From Pleodorina starrii (Eukaryota > Chlorophyta > Chlorophyceae > Chlamydomonadales > Volvocaceae): a DNA stretch of 64,000 bases. This document shows positions 36,481-47,888 of the stretch, in pieces; positions within the stretch are counted from its first letter, which is position 1; the number at the start of each line of letters is the position of its first letter. The stretch covers positions 5,577,001 to 5,641,000 of the forward strand of contig BRXU01000004.1 of the NCBI GenBank assembly GCA_030267565.1, written 5' to 3'. The notes under the pieces were generated by a model. The model was not told the DNA's origin. It saw nothing but the letters and a program-made list of their open reading frames with translations, and did no database searches. The position numbers and the translations under genes were made by a program.

Positions 36481-39415
36481 ATGGGGCTTGAGAGTCTGAT
36501 CAAGGCATGCTTCCGGAGTGAGACAGCTGAATTTGGCGCCCGGCTCGAAGTTGTCCCCGGGAAAAAGTCGCGAGCTGGCACCGACGCATCGGAAGCGGAG
36601 CTGACAGCACCAACATGTGCATCAGCGGAATGGAATACTACCAAAGGTGAGTTTCTGCGTTCCCCCTTGGCTTTACTATCGCCCGTTTCGGCAGTGCATT
36701 CACTTAAGTACGTAGCTACCTTTCTATTTTGTCTTTGTTACCCATCGCCATACTCGTGCCCCCAACCAAAAAAATTATTTTCAATTAAATTTTACCCCCT
36801 CACCGTTGCTGCGGCAACGCACGCCGTACTCCGGCAATGTCAATGCTCAGCCGCTGGCGGCAGGGACATCAGGGAGGAATCCCAACTCGACCTCTCAACC
36901 ACCCCCGGCTCCACAGCAGCGGCCGCTGCCGCCGCTGCCATCACGGACTCCCAACGCTGCAACCACATGACCACCGCCGCCACCGCTACCGCCGTCAGCC
37001 AATGCCTCACACAGGACGGCGAGTACGGCACCGCCCTTGCCGCCAGCGTGCTCAGCGGGGCCCTCCCCCAGCCGCAACACTCCACCCATCATCCTCAAGC
37101 ACGCCCACGCTACGACGACAAAAACCCACTTCAGAAATGCCACCACCACCACCAGCAGCAGGCGCAGTTCAGCATGGCTGATCTTGGTTTCCCGGCGGCG
37201 GCGGCGGCCGCCGGCGCCGCCGCCGGCGCCACCACCACCGCCCTCACCCCCATGACGAGGTCCGCCTTGCAGAACCCCGCCACCCTCAACCCCGTCAGCA
37301 CTCGGGAGATGACCCAAATGACCCATATGACCCATGGGTCGCAATCGCAGTCTCAATCGCTGCACACTGGGCCCTCGCCGTCGGCCCCGCTACCGCCGCC
37401 TCGCAGACTGCTGCCTTTACCGACGCTGTCGCTCCTCGTACGTTCCGAGGGGCCGCCCCGGCCTTGCACCCTACCCGCTGGCGGCCCCTCCAACAACGAC
37501 TCCTTCTCGCTGCCTCTGCGGGCGCCGGCAACGGCGCCGCCGCCGCCAGTCGGCAAATATAGCAGTGGCGGCGGCGGCACAGCCGTCGCCGCCGCCGCTG
37601 TCTCAGAGCCTCTGCTGCCACCTCCGGCAGGCTCCCGGCGTAGCTTCACCGCCGTCCACCTGGCGTGGACGGCCTCTAGCCAAGGGCCCGGCTCCGCCGG
37701 TGGCGGCGGCGGCGGCCGCGGCAGCACCGGCACCGGCTGTCGTACCCTCAGCGACATGCCCGGGCTTGACTTGGCCTCCACCTCACCCTTCACCGCCGCC
37801 ACGCTGTCTGAGATCGAGTCCAGCGCCTTTCAAATGTCGCGCGTCCTGCAAGCCGCCGCCGGCAGCGGCAGCGGCTGCGGCGCCACCAGCGCCGCAGCCT
37901 CCGCCGCTGGGGGCAGCGGCGGTGGCGGAGCCACCGCCGCTGCTGCCGCCGCCGCGGCGGCGGCGGCAGCCGCCGCCGCAGCCGCGGAGCGTCGTGAGCT
38001 TGGTCTGATCCGTGTGAGCAGCCTGGAAGAGCTTTCCGCGCAGTTGGAGGGGTTGCGGTGGTTGGCGAGCGGCAGCAGCGGCCGGGTATTCACGGGGCTG
38101 TGGAGGGGCAGTCCGGTGGCGGTCAAGGTGGTGTTGTCCGCCACGCAGGACCAGCTGAGGAGCAGCTCCAGGGAGGCGCTGCTCAGCAGGGTGGTCAGCC
38201 ACCCGGCAATATGTCAGGTGCGACCTCCGGCGGGCCGGCCCCGTGGGGGGAGCGGGAGAGGGGGAGAAAGGTTGTCGTGCGTGCGTGTGTGTGTGGGGGG
38301 GGGTAGGTGTTGTGGCGTATCGGACCGTATCGGACCGGATGGCGATGGTTTTGGGGTGCAACGCGTGGAGAGCGTGTATCTGGCGTATAATGGTATAAGA
38401 AAAAAGATGTGTGGGGCAGTGAGCTGGAAGGGGATCTTCCCCCGTCGTGGCCGCCGCTCGCGGCGGTAAGGGTGAGGGTGAGGATGAGGGGGTCAGGCTG
38501 AGCGCAAGGGCTGCGCCGGGGTTGCGCCGCATGCGGCTTATGGCGGGCGGGAGGCGGGGCCGCGGGGGCCATAGCCGCCCATTGTCTCCGCGGCCGCACT
38601 TACCGCTGCGTCTGCTGCCCTCGCCCTGTACCGGTACCCGCCTCCGCCACCGTCCGCCGCCTGGCCCGCTTCGCTCCCGGCCCGCTCCGCTGCAGTGCTA
38701 CACGGTCTGTTCGGAGTGCCTCACGGCTGAGCATCTGCTGCTGCCGCGGGCGCACCCCGCGGCGGGCCGCAGGAGCGCCTCCTCCTCGGTGCCCGGCGAC
38801 GCCCTCGGCTTCGCTGTGCCCTTCGCCTCCCCACCGCACACCTCCCCCACCAGCGGGCCACCAGACAGCACCGCAAGCGGCGTCTCCGGCACCTCCGGCC
38901 CTGGCGGCCGGTCCGGCCGCAGCGTCCTGAATGCATTCGCCGGCGGGCCGCCGCCAAGCGGCGACCTTGCCGCCGCCGCCAACGGCGACGCGGCGGCGGC
39001 AGCCGCGGCGTATGAGCAGCTGATGCTGAGATACGAAAGGGAGAGCTTTAAGGCCGCGGCGGCGGCGGCGGCGACGGAGGAGGAGCCGACGTCAGCGAGG
39101 GGCTCGCCGGCGATGGTGGCGGCGGCGGCGGCGAGGCAAGGAAGGGTGACAAGCCAGCCAGGGACTCGGCCGGCCCCAAGTGCGCGTGCGGGGGCTGTTT
39201 CTGGTAGTCTCCGGGGCAGCAACTCGAGCGTCGGCAGCCGCTGCGGAGTGGCGACGTCGGGGCTGTCGGGAGGCGGCGGAGGAGAGGGGCTTTTTCGTCG
39301 CTGCGGCAGCAGCAGCGGCGGCGGCGAAAGTGCAGGGAGCGGGCGAGGTGGGCGGCAAGTGCCAGATGCGCATTATGGCGGGGCGCCACAGCCGCCGCCG
39401 TCATCAGCGCTGGCG

Positions 39416-39448
<33 letters not shown>

Positions 39449-42400
39449 GTCGGCATGTCACCGGAGGAGAGGGCTGCGGCGGCCCAGGGGCATCCGGGGG
39501 CAGCGCGGAGGGATGACAGCGCATCCGCCGTCGCGGTTTCCGCTGCCGCCAACGTCGGCTTGCGCGGCGGCGGTGCCGGCGGCGGCGGCAATGGCGGCGG
39601 CGCCAACAGCAGCAATGGCAGCGGCGCCGCCGCCACCGCCACCATGGTTTCATCCCTCCTGGCGTGGGGGGCCTCCGGATCTGCGGTCCTCGCCACCGCC
39701 GCCGGCGCCGGCAGCGGCCACTCTCCGGCCGCCAGCCTCGCCTCGACGGCGGCGGGCCGCGAGGCGCGGCGCTGCCTGGCGCAGGGGGCGGCCGCCGCCG
39801 CCGCGACGGCGGCGGAACTCAATACGACGCTGTCTCTTTCTGAGCTGCTGCGGTGAGTGCCACACGAGTTGAGGAGCGAGCCGCTAGGCCCCGCCAACTC
39901 CCGCCAACCCCCGCATGGATCCAGGATCCATCTGGATTCGGATCCGGGATCCAAGATCCCGTAACGGCAGATCCGAGGCGGCATGCAGGGCCTTGACTCG
40001 CTGCAGGAGCAGCCCGACTGGCCGGCCTAGCGGCCCTTTTGAATGGTGCCACAGACACGCCTAGCTGAAAGCCCAAAGGAAGACCCTCCCCCCTCCTTGC
40101 TCCGCCGCTCTCCCTGGTCCCCGCCTGCCGGTTTGGGCCGTTGCGTGCGTTCTTGAAATCGGCAACTTGCCCTCCCGCCTGCCTGACTGCCACCGGCCCC
40201 TCCCCTCGGCCCTCGCGGACAGGTCGTACACCCCCGCGGATGACGACTGCAACGCGATGCAGTCCCTCCCTGCCGTACTGCTGTCCATGGGTGCCGTACC
40301 GGGACGGTACTGCACCATTGTCGTACTCGAGTGGTGCAACCAGGGTGAGCGGCGCGGAGCGCGCGCAAGAGCGCGTGCGGGGGTGTTTCCGACAGTCCTT
40401 AGCAGCCGATTGACCTGAAATTTCATTTCCGAGGTACCCCGGGCGGCGCCGGCGTCTCGCACACACAAGCTCCCCGCCCCTCACCCTCCAGGTACGCTGC
40501 TCCAGGCCATCCGCAGTCGGCCCTTCAATCCGGAGCGCTCTGCGGAGAACCACTCGGGGCTGCTGATGCTGCTGCGGACGGCGCTGGAGATCGCTCAGGG
40601 CCTGAGGTACCTCCACTCGCTGGATATCGTGCATGGTGGGGCACTGGGGGGGCGGCTGGGGAGGAGGGAGGGAGGGCGGCCCTCGGGAACCATGTCCTTG
40701 CGGCGCTCCCCTGCCGCACCTGCTGCGCCCTGTTGCCTGTTGCATCCGGCACCCTGCCGCCTGCCTCTTGGCCTCGCTCCGCACGTACTGATGCACAGCC
40801 CGTGACGTTGCGCCCCTCCCAACCTAACCCGCGCTCGACCTGACTGATCTTTGGATGGGCTGGTCCTGCTGTTGCTGCTGGTGCTGGTGCTGCTCGTCCT
40901 CCTCCTCGTCGTCCTCCTCCTCGTCCCGGCAGGCGACTTGAAACCCAGGTGAGGTGGGTGAGGTGGGGTGAGGCGCGCCAGCCGGAGGGTGAGCTCTGCA
41001 CCCGCGAGCCCCTGGTTGGCTCCTGGCCGGCATTGGCTGTACGGTACACCTTAAGAGTGCACGTCACGTCACGGGGGATGGAGTGCGCAGCTGTCCGGGT
41101 TCCAGGCACAAGGCATACAGCACGAAATCAAACTCGGTGGATTGGGGCAGAATCGGGGCGGCTGCCTACCGATTTGCTCCCCTCCCTTCCCTCCCTCTCC
41201 CTCCCCCCTCCGCTTCCCCTTCTCGCCTCGCCTCCCCTCCTCACTGCTTGCTCTCCCATCACCGCCCGTTTGGCCCCCGCCCCGCCTGCTCGACCCCAAC
41301 AAAACACGTTGCCGTACACACGTTGCCGTACACACACGCCGTACAGCAACGTGCTCCTGCAGTCCCACGCGACCGCCGCCGGCTGCAGCGGCATCTGGGC
41401 GGCCGACGTGCGCGGGTACGTGGCCAAGGTCGCCGATTTCGGGCTGGCCATGCCCGCACACCACGGCAGCATCGGTGGCGTGGTCTGCGGAGGAGGATTG
41501 GATGGAGGCGGCGGCGGAGGCGGCGTGCTGGGCGGCGACGGCGACGGCGAGCGGGCCCACTGGGGCGCGCTGGCATACCTGGCTCCGGAGGTGCCCGAGT
41601 CCGGACCCAGCAAGAAATCTGACGTGTATTCGTACGGCTGCGTGTTGTACCACATGTGTACGGGCAAGCAGCCGTTTCAGGTAGGGTCCGGCGGTGCGGT
41701 GGCCCGGGCCAAACCCTGTCTCCGTGGGGCGGGCGTGTGTGTGTATGTGTATGCGTCATGGGATGTGCCCACGTGTCGCCTCACCAGACCTCGCGTGCGT
41801 GTGGCCTCCGCTGCATGCACAGGGGGGCATTGCCTTCCCCCTCCTCCCCCGCCTCTTCCCGCCCTTTCCCCTGCACCCGCTACCATTCCCCTCCGTCATC
41901 AACCCTTCCGATCTGATCTGATCCAATCCGATCCAATCCGATCCAGTCCGATCCAAACCGATCCGATCCGATTCGAATCTCCAATGAGGATGGCCCCGAT
42001 TCGGTTCAATTGTTGCTGTGCATGCAGGGCATCCGGCAGGGTCGTCTGCTCCTGGGTCTGACCACCGGAGCGCTGGTGCTGACCTGGCCTGACTCCGTGT
42101 ACCGGGTGCTCCGCCGCCTGGGGGAGGCATGCTGCTCGTCCAAGCCCCGCGACCGGCCCTCATTTGACAAGGTGGTTGATGCGCTGCAAAAGACCATCGC
42201 CTACGTGGCCCGATCGCCCTGCCCCTCGGGATCCAGGTGGGGGTGGAGGGAGGGGTTTTAGGGGTTTAGGAGTTTTAGGGTTTTAGGGGTTTTAGGGTTA
42301 GGGGAGGGAGGGAGGGAGGAGGGAAGGAGGGAGGGCGACAGGGGAGAGAGGGAGGGGTAGGCATGTACACGTTGGGTATCTTTCGTACAGGCCCTCCTTG

Positions 42401-42780
42401 TAATGCTCACGGTGAAGGTGAAGGTGGAGGTGAAGGTGAAGGTGAAGGTGAAGGTGGAGGTGAAGGTGAAGGTGAGGGAGGGCGGCAGGGAGGGAAGGAG
42501 GGAGGGCCATGGTGTTGCAGTGTGCCGTACTTGATATGTCGTACGTTCTATTGACACCAGCGGCTCGTTTGCCCCTCCCCCCTGCCCCAATGCGGAACAC
42601 TCGCCCCCACGCCACAGCCGTGCGGGCCACGACCATCTTGGCTCGTCCACGACAAGTACGGAAGCGGAGGCGGCGGAGGCGGCGGCCGCGGCCGCGGCTG
42701 CCTGGCGGTCGGCGGTAATCGGCTTCACGCAAATCCCGCCGCCGCCGCCGGCGCCATCGCGACCCTGGACTGCGGGGTAG
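36481..42780 (+). CDS. TKL-type (MAPKKK-like) protein kinase with split catalytic domain
   Basis: Predicted Ser/Thr or dual-specificity protein kinase of the tyrosine-kinase-like class. In-frame exons: 36481-36646, 36851-38217, 38696-39852, 40223-40344, 40492-40635, 40933-40948, 41347-41680, 42028-42236, 42561-42780; 3735 nt, 1244 residues from the ATG at 36481. The long N-terminus is low-complexity (Ala, Ser, Gln, His). Kinase motifs: glycine loop GSSGRV (about 463-468), AVK lysine (K481), HPAICQCYTVC, then a low-complexity insertion of some 390 residues, hinge YCTIVVLEWCNQGTLLQAI, catalytic IVHGDLKPSN (D987), ADFGLAM (D1021), ALAYLAPE, KSDVYSYGCVLYHM and RDRPSFDKVVDAL. HGDLK in place of HRDLK makes it a non-RD kinase. 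The last exon (GSFAPPPCPNAEHSPP onward) fits phase and stays open to the TAG at 42778, but alternatively the frame could read on to a stop at 42259. The start is uncertain: the frame is open back to 36442, next to an acceptor-like TTAG. Confidence 0.85.
41908..41974. repeat. Tandem ATCCGATCCA-type repeat in kinase intron
   Basis: About seven degenerate 10-bp units (ATCCAATCCG, ATCCAGTCCG, ATCCAAACCG and similar) fill part of the intron between the exons ending at 41680 and starting at 42028. Confidence 0.8.
42255..42303. repeat. Interstitial telomere-type repeat (TTTTAGGG)n in kinase intron
   Basis: Degenerate then perfect TTTTAGGG units start about 19 bases after the presumed donor at 42237 of the last kinase intron. 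They are followed by purine-rich GGGA repeats. Confidence 0.8.
42411..42474. repeat. GGTGAA hexanucleotide repeat
   Basis: Tandem GGTGAA with some GGTGGA units, in the last intron of the TKL kinase gene. On the minus strand it appears as a TTCACC array. Confidence 0.85.
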
Positions 42781-45700
42781 CGGGACAGCGCTGCACAGGG
42801 GCTTGAACGTGCTGGGAGTTGGTTGGTTGGTTGGTTGGTTGGTTGGTTGGGCGGGCGGGTGGGTGGGTGAGTGGGCATATCGTCCGGTCGGGTCCGTGGG
42901 GGCTCCGGCAGCTGCAGCGGGGTCGTGGACGCAGGAAGTGAGACGCGGAGCGTGAGGGCGGGACTGTGCACTGGGTGTCGTACTTGATGGCGTGGGCGTC
43001 GCCGTGTTGGTGTGTTTTGGGGGTGGAGGGGCTCCGAGGAGAGGGGAGCTCATGAGCCCAATTGGCTCATCGGCTCGTTAACCCAAGAGCCCAAGGTCGC
43101 ACGGAGGGCGGCTCGTCCGTCCGGGCAGCACCGCAGCACCGCAGCACCGCCAGCAACGGAAGGAATCGTCGCTTCTGCCTCGCAGTGGATCGCTGGATCC
43201 CCCTTGTTGATTTTGATAGCAAGTAAGAGAGACAAAGAGAGAGAGAGAGAGGGGAAGAGAGAGAGGGAGAGAGAGAGAGAGGGGGGGGGGAGGGAAAGAG
43301 GGGAGAGAGAGGGGAAGAGAGAGAGAGAGACAGGGGAAGAGAGAGGGAGAGAGGAATGGACGGACGAACGGACGAAGAGACGCCTTGAAAAACGGAGGAC
43401 AGCGGGTCACCGCTCGGATGACTCCAGGGGGGGTGTAGAGGGAATGGAGTTGAAGGACTCGGCGACGACAGATGCGACAGATGCTGTCCAGAACGGCCAG
43501 AACGGTAAAACGATGGTCTTATTAGCGGAAGGCGGTTTAAGAGACCGGGTACTTGGGGGGGCCGGGGTGGGGACGCGGCCGCCTTCATTCGTCGGGGCTG
43601 GTCGTCTTTCGGTTGCTTGCTTTGTCAGTTTGGTCCTCCTCTGGCTGTATCCCCATCTCGCTCTCTTGAGCAGCAGGGACTGCTGGGGCGGCGGGCGCCC
43701 TCGCGCCGGGGCGCGACGCGTGGGAGGCGCGAGGGGAGGGGATGGTGGGTGGCGTGGTGGAAGGGAGTATTTTTATCTTTTGACAGTAGTACGGCAGTAC
43801 GGCAGGATTGCGTTGGCGTGGGGGGCAGATGTGAGCCCGTGGTTGGCGCCTTAGTAGGAGCTGCGGTGAATAGGGATGAATTCATGGAGTCGGCGGCGCT
43901 GCTGCACCACGCCGGAGTGCGTGTGTGTGTTTGTGTGTTTTGCGCGTGTGCATGCTTTCCTGACTGCAAAACGAATACGTAGGAGGTGGGAGGCGGGCTT
44001 TGGCGTGCGGGGCGGCAAGGAGGAGTGCCGCTGATGCGTGTATGTGTGTGCGTGGGTGTGCGCACCTTCTGGCGCCAGCCAGTGAAGACGACGCATGCAC
44101 GCGCGCGCATTGCCGGATTCTCGGGGGCTGGAGGCCCAAAAAGCCCCGGGCGAGGCAGGGGAGTTGCGGTTGTACCGGATGCAGCAATGTGCGCGCTCCC
44201 ATCCGTTCCGCACTGGGAAACCAGACGCGAAGCCGCCCAACCCATGGAGTCCCCGTTACTGTACGATGGATGAGGAAACGTATTTTATGGCGCGCAGGCA
44301 TGCGGAAGCTTCAGTTTCGCAGGCGTTTTCCTGTGCCTCGGCGGTCCCCGTGGTTTCCGGCTGGGCCGATGTGAACGAGCCATGGCGAAAGGGAGAACGA
44401 GAGGCTAGTTATTGGTTTATTCGTTACTACTTTTGTGTTATTGAACGAGGAGGCAGCAAGTTCCGGGGCATTCAAGGCGATGACAGCGCGAGTCTCAGTT
44501 GCGGTTCTGGTTGCAGTCAGCTTTTGCCCTTTGCTTGCGTTTTGAGGCGGTCTTTTAGCCTTTTCTCCCGAGCCTCTTTCCCTCCTCGCTGATACATGTG
44601 TGATATCGTCTGTGAATCACTCGCTTTGAGGCTACGCGCAGCTCGGCCGGCAGAAAGGCGAGCCGCCGAGCCCATCTGTGCCGATGCGTTGATGCCGATG
44701 GGGGCCGATGTCGCTGCTGCTGGCCGGCTGGCTGGCCGGCTAAGCAAGCAGTAGGGCGGGCTGCTTTCCGTTACGCGCACCCCGTTTAATGAAAACTTTT
44801 GTACCTTCTAAATTGAACAAAGTACGGGAGAGGCGAAGGAGGAGGAGGACAATAATAGGGTACGGCACGGCACCGCGGTGGCGGTACCCCCCCGGTGGCG
44901 GCGTCGGTGGTGGCGACAATCCCGATGATGAGTGTGGGTGTTTGGCGGACGGGCAGTGCGTTTGGCAACCCGCAGGTGTCGGTTTATGAGACTTTTGGGG
45001 TGTGAGGGGACAGTCGGAATGGGCATTAGGCTGACTGGCTGGGCAGAGTTGTGAGGGGGGTGTGGGGAGCAGGTGCATTGGAGCGACCCGGGGCGAGCGG
45101 CGAGCTGACTTAAATTCATGTGCCGCGCGGGCACCGGGCAGCACCTCAGGCGGAGGGTGTGAAGGGAACTGTGAGACTCGCCGCGCCGTCGCTGCCCTTC
45201 GCTGCGCGGCGACGGGGTCGCGGCCCTTCGGTGCTCAGCCGGGCAGCGCAGGAGGGCCACTCCCCGCGCGGGCTCGGAGCCTACCGTAGTACCCATTTCC
45301 GAAGCACGGGCTCGGAGGACCCATTTCCCATTTCCAAAAAGCGCCGGCCAGTATCCCGTCTGAGGCCGTCTGAGGCCGTGCACAAGCGCACGACGCGCAA
45401 GGTCTCGTGAGATCTTCGGCACGTGCGGGCACGTGGCGCCGGTGTACATGACCGTGTTATACTGCTGAAGGACGATGACTATGATGATGATGAGAAAACG
45501 GCGCCTCTGGTTGCGCTCTCAGTCCGTAACTGTGATACTGTGTGACGCGCACTGGGTAGCGTGGGGGCCGGTGGGAGGTGGCGTGCAGAGCCAGGGTGCC
45601 AGGGGGCCCTCAGGGCGGTGCGAGTGCCGGCGCCCGGCGGCGGCGTCATCGGCGGGTTAGGGCGGGTTGCGGGTCAGAGTCACCCTCGACGCATCGGTGA

Positions 45701-47888
45701 GCATCGGCCGGACGTCGGTGTTGCGGGCGTGTATCGTTCTCGCCTGCTTGCGTTCCGAGTATGCGAGTTCGGGCGCATCGCGATCTCTTTTTGTCTTGGA
45801 TGCGTGCATGGTATGATGTGGGTCCAAGGGAACGGTTACAGCACACTTCAGGGCGTGTAGGCAGAGCACGTGCCGGATTAAGACGGCAGGCGAGGCATCC
45901 CTCGAATGGAAACGAAGCGAAGCGAAAGAGGGAGGGACGGGAGGTGAAGCGGAGAAAGGCAGGTGGGTACACGTGAAGGCGGGCGGGCGTCGCAGGTCGC
46001 GCGCGCGGCCGTTTGCAGCCCCGGTCCAGCCAGGCGCTGGTCCGGCTCGCAGGTCAATTTGATTTCATGGGGTCCGGACTGACCCGTGGGTCCTGGTCGT
46101 CAATCCGTAGCGGCACCTCCCTAGGGGGGTGGTGGCATTCCGGAGGGGCCGCGTCGGCGGCTGAGGTTACGCAAAGACGCGGCGGTGAGCCCGATGGGGA
46201 GGCAAGAGCGGGATGAGGTCGTGTTTAATAGGCGCCGCCGCAATGCTCTCCGGCGCCAGATCTCATCAGGCGCAGCGCGCGTGTGCAAGTGATGAGCTTC
46301 GTTTCAGCATGAACCAAGGGCGGATGCCAAGGGGTTGGGCAGAGGAGCCTTCGGGATGCGGACATGCCGTACCGGTATTCCCCAGTGGGGCTCGCGGCGT
46401 GGCATGACCAGGGAGGTGCGTGACTGCTGCCCCCGTGGCGGGGCACAGGGGTGGCCCTTTCCGCCCCCGAAAAATAACACCTCTTTCCACTCAACTGCCA
46501 GACGGTGGGGATTCGGGACTTGCAGGGCCTGACCTGGCCTCCGCTGCTGGATGTTGCCGGCGTTACGGAGTGGCGTGTGAAGGGGCGGCAGCAGTGGCGG
46601 CGTCAACGGTAGATCGGTGGCGGTAAGAATAAAGCGGTCGCTAACAGTGCTTGGTTTCATCCGTGGGTCGTTTTCAGCGCGTGACTCGGCAGCGGTGGTG
46701 TTCCAGCCCCTGGCTTGGTTGGGGGCCACAAAGCCGGGCGGAGGGGGGGGCGGGGCCGCAGGCGCCTTCCCCGGCCCCTTCCAGTGACACTCAGCCTGAA
46801 CAGGGAGGGATTGTGCGCAGCAGAGAAGCGGGTGCGGCGCCGTTCGGGTTCCGTAATTACGCCATGACGCTGACGGAAGGCACCTGGTGGAGGTGGTGGA
46901 GGTGCCACGTACCGTATCACACATTTCAGCCCCACCCCCCGCGGCGGTGGTACCCAGCCCGCTCCGGAACGAGAGCCCGGCTGCGGAAGCGGTTGCGCTG
47001 CGAGCGCGATTCCCCACCCCCTGCAGTACACATGGCCACGGCTGCCTCCCAACACGTCGCGTCATGTCATGTCACCATCGCCAGGACGCCAAGCCTCGCC
47101 ACCACGCCGCCAGCCCAACTCGGCGCCCTGGCAAGAGCGGCGGTCGGACGGCGGTGCTGGGGACTGCTGGGGCCCTGGAGGCGAAACCGCAACAACCAAC
47201 TACCAGCGACCCGAACCAACGCAACCGCCTGGCGTCCTCCCACGCTGGCGCGCGCCTCCGACGGTCCCAGACGCCCAATACCTTTCCTAACTTGCCTTCC
47301 CAATATCTCAGACCAGGCGCTTGAACGCCCTGCCGCAACCGCACAAGCGATGCAAAGCAGCTGCGCTCCCGCCCAACCTCTTAAAGACGCTGCCCGCTAC
47401 TGCCCGCGGACCAGACAGGATCCGCTCGCATCGCGGATGAGGCCCGCAGACCCTGCCTCGCCGCCCCAAGACTCGCCTCCACAGACACGCGCGCCCTTCA
47501 CCCCTCCCCCCGCGACCATCTGTTACGCAGCTGTCTCAAAAGGCCGCAAGCGCTAAAAAGCGTGCGAGCGGAGGGGGGCAGAAGGGCAAACGTCACCATG
47601 CCACGGTTCGCGTGTAACAAATCACAGCACCCGCCCGCCGCCGCCGTCCCGCCCAAGGGCGGCCAGCCTGGTCCCAAGCACCCGCCTGCTCGTCGCCGCA
47701 ACGGGAGCGCCACCACGCTCCACACTCCCAACCACCGGCCCCGCCCCGCTACCCCCGCTTCTCGGCTCGTTGAGGGCCGTCTCGCCACCGGTAACCTGAG
47801 GGAGGGAGCCAGCGGCAGCGCTCACCGCCGATGGCTGCGTCGCCGGCATCCACGGGCGGCTCCGACTCGCCAGACCCCTAGCTCGGCC
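42781..47888. other. Convergent intergenic region, no supported gene
   Basis: The plus kinase gene and the minus OPR gene end towards each other across about 5.1 kb, which should hold both 3' UTRs. It contains a GGTT repeat (about 42820-42850) and a GA-rich tract. Open frames of up to 300 codons, such as 46651-47556 (plus), are Pro/Arg-rich shadows of GC-rich DNA without motifs. A 110-codon plus frame near 44265-44592 (MDEETYFMARRHAEASVSQA) has more normal composition but no recognised family. No convincing polyadenylation word was found close to either stop. Confidence 0.4.
43224..43350. repeat. GA-rich polypurine tract
   Basis: Long runs of GAGA with a GGGGGGGGGG stretch make nearly pure purine on the plus strand. 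Such tracts can form triplex DNA; here it is intergenic. Confidence 0.85.

Noticed and set aside
43012..43854. A 280-codon plus-strand frame with long Arg/Glu runs
   Set aside because: Its core is the GA-rich polypurine tract; there is no motif and no splice or end signal.
46651..47556. A 301-codon plus-strand frame
   Set aside because: Pro/Arg/Ala-rich GC shadow with no domain and no support from neighbouring signals.
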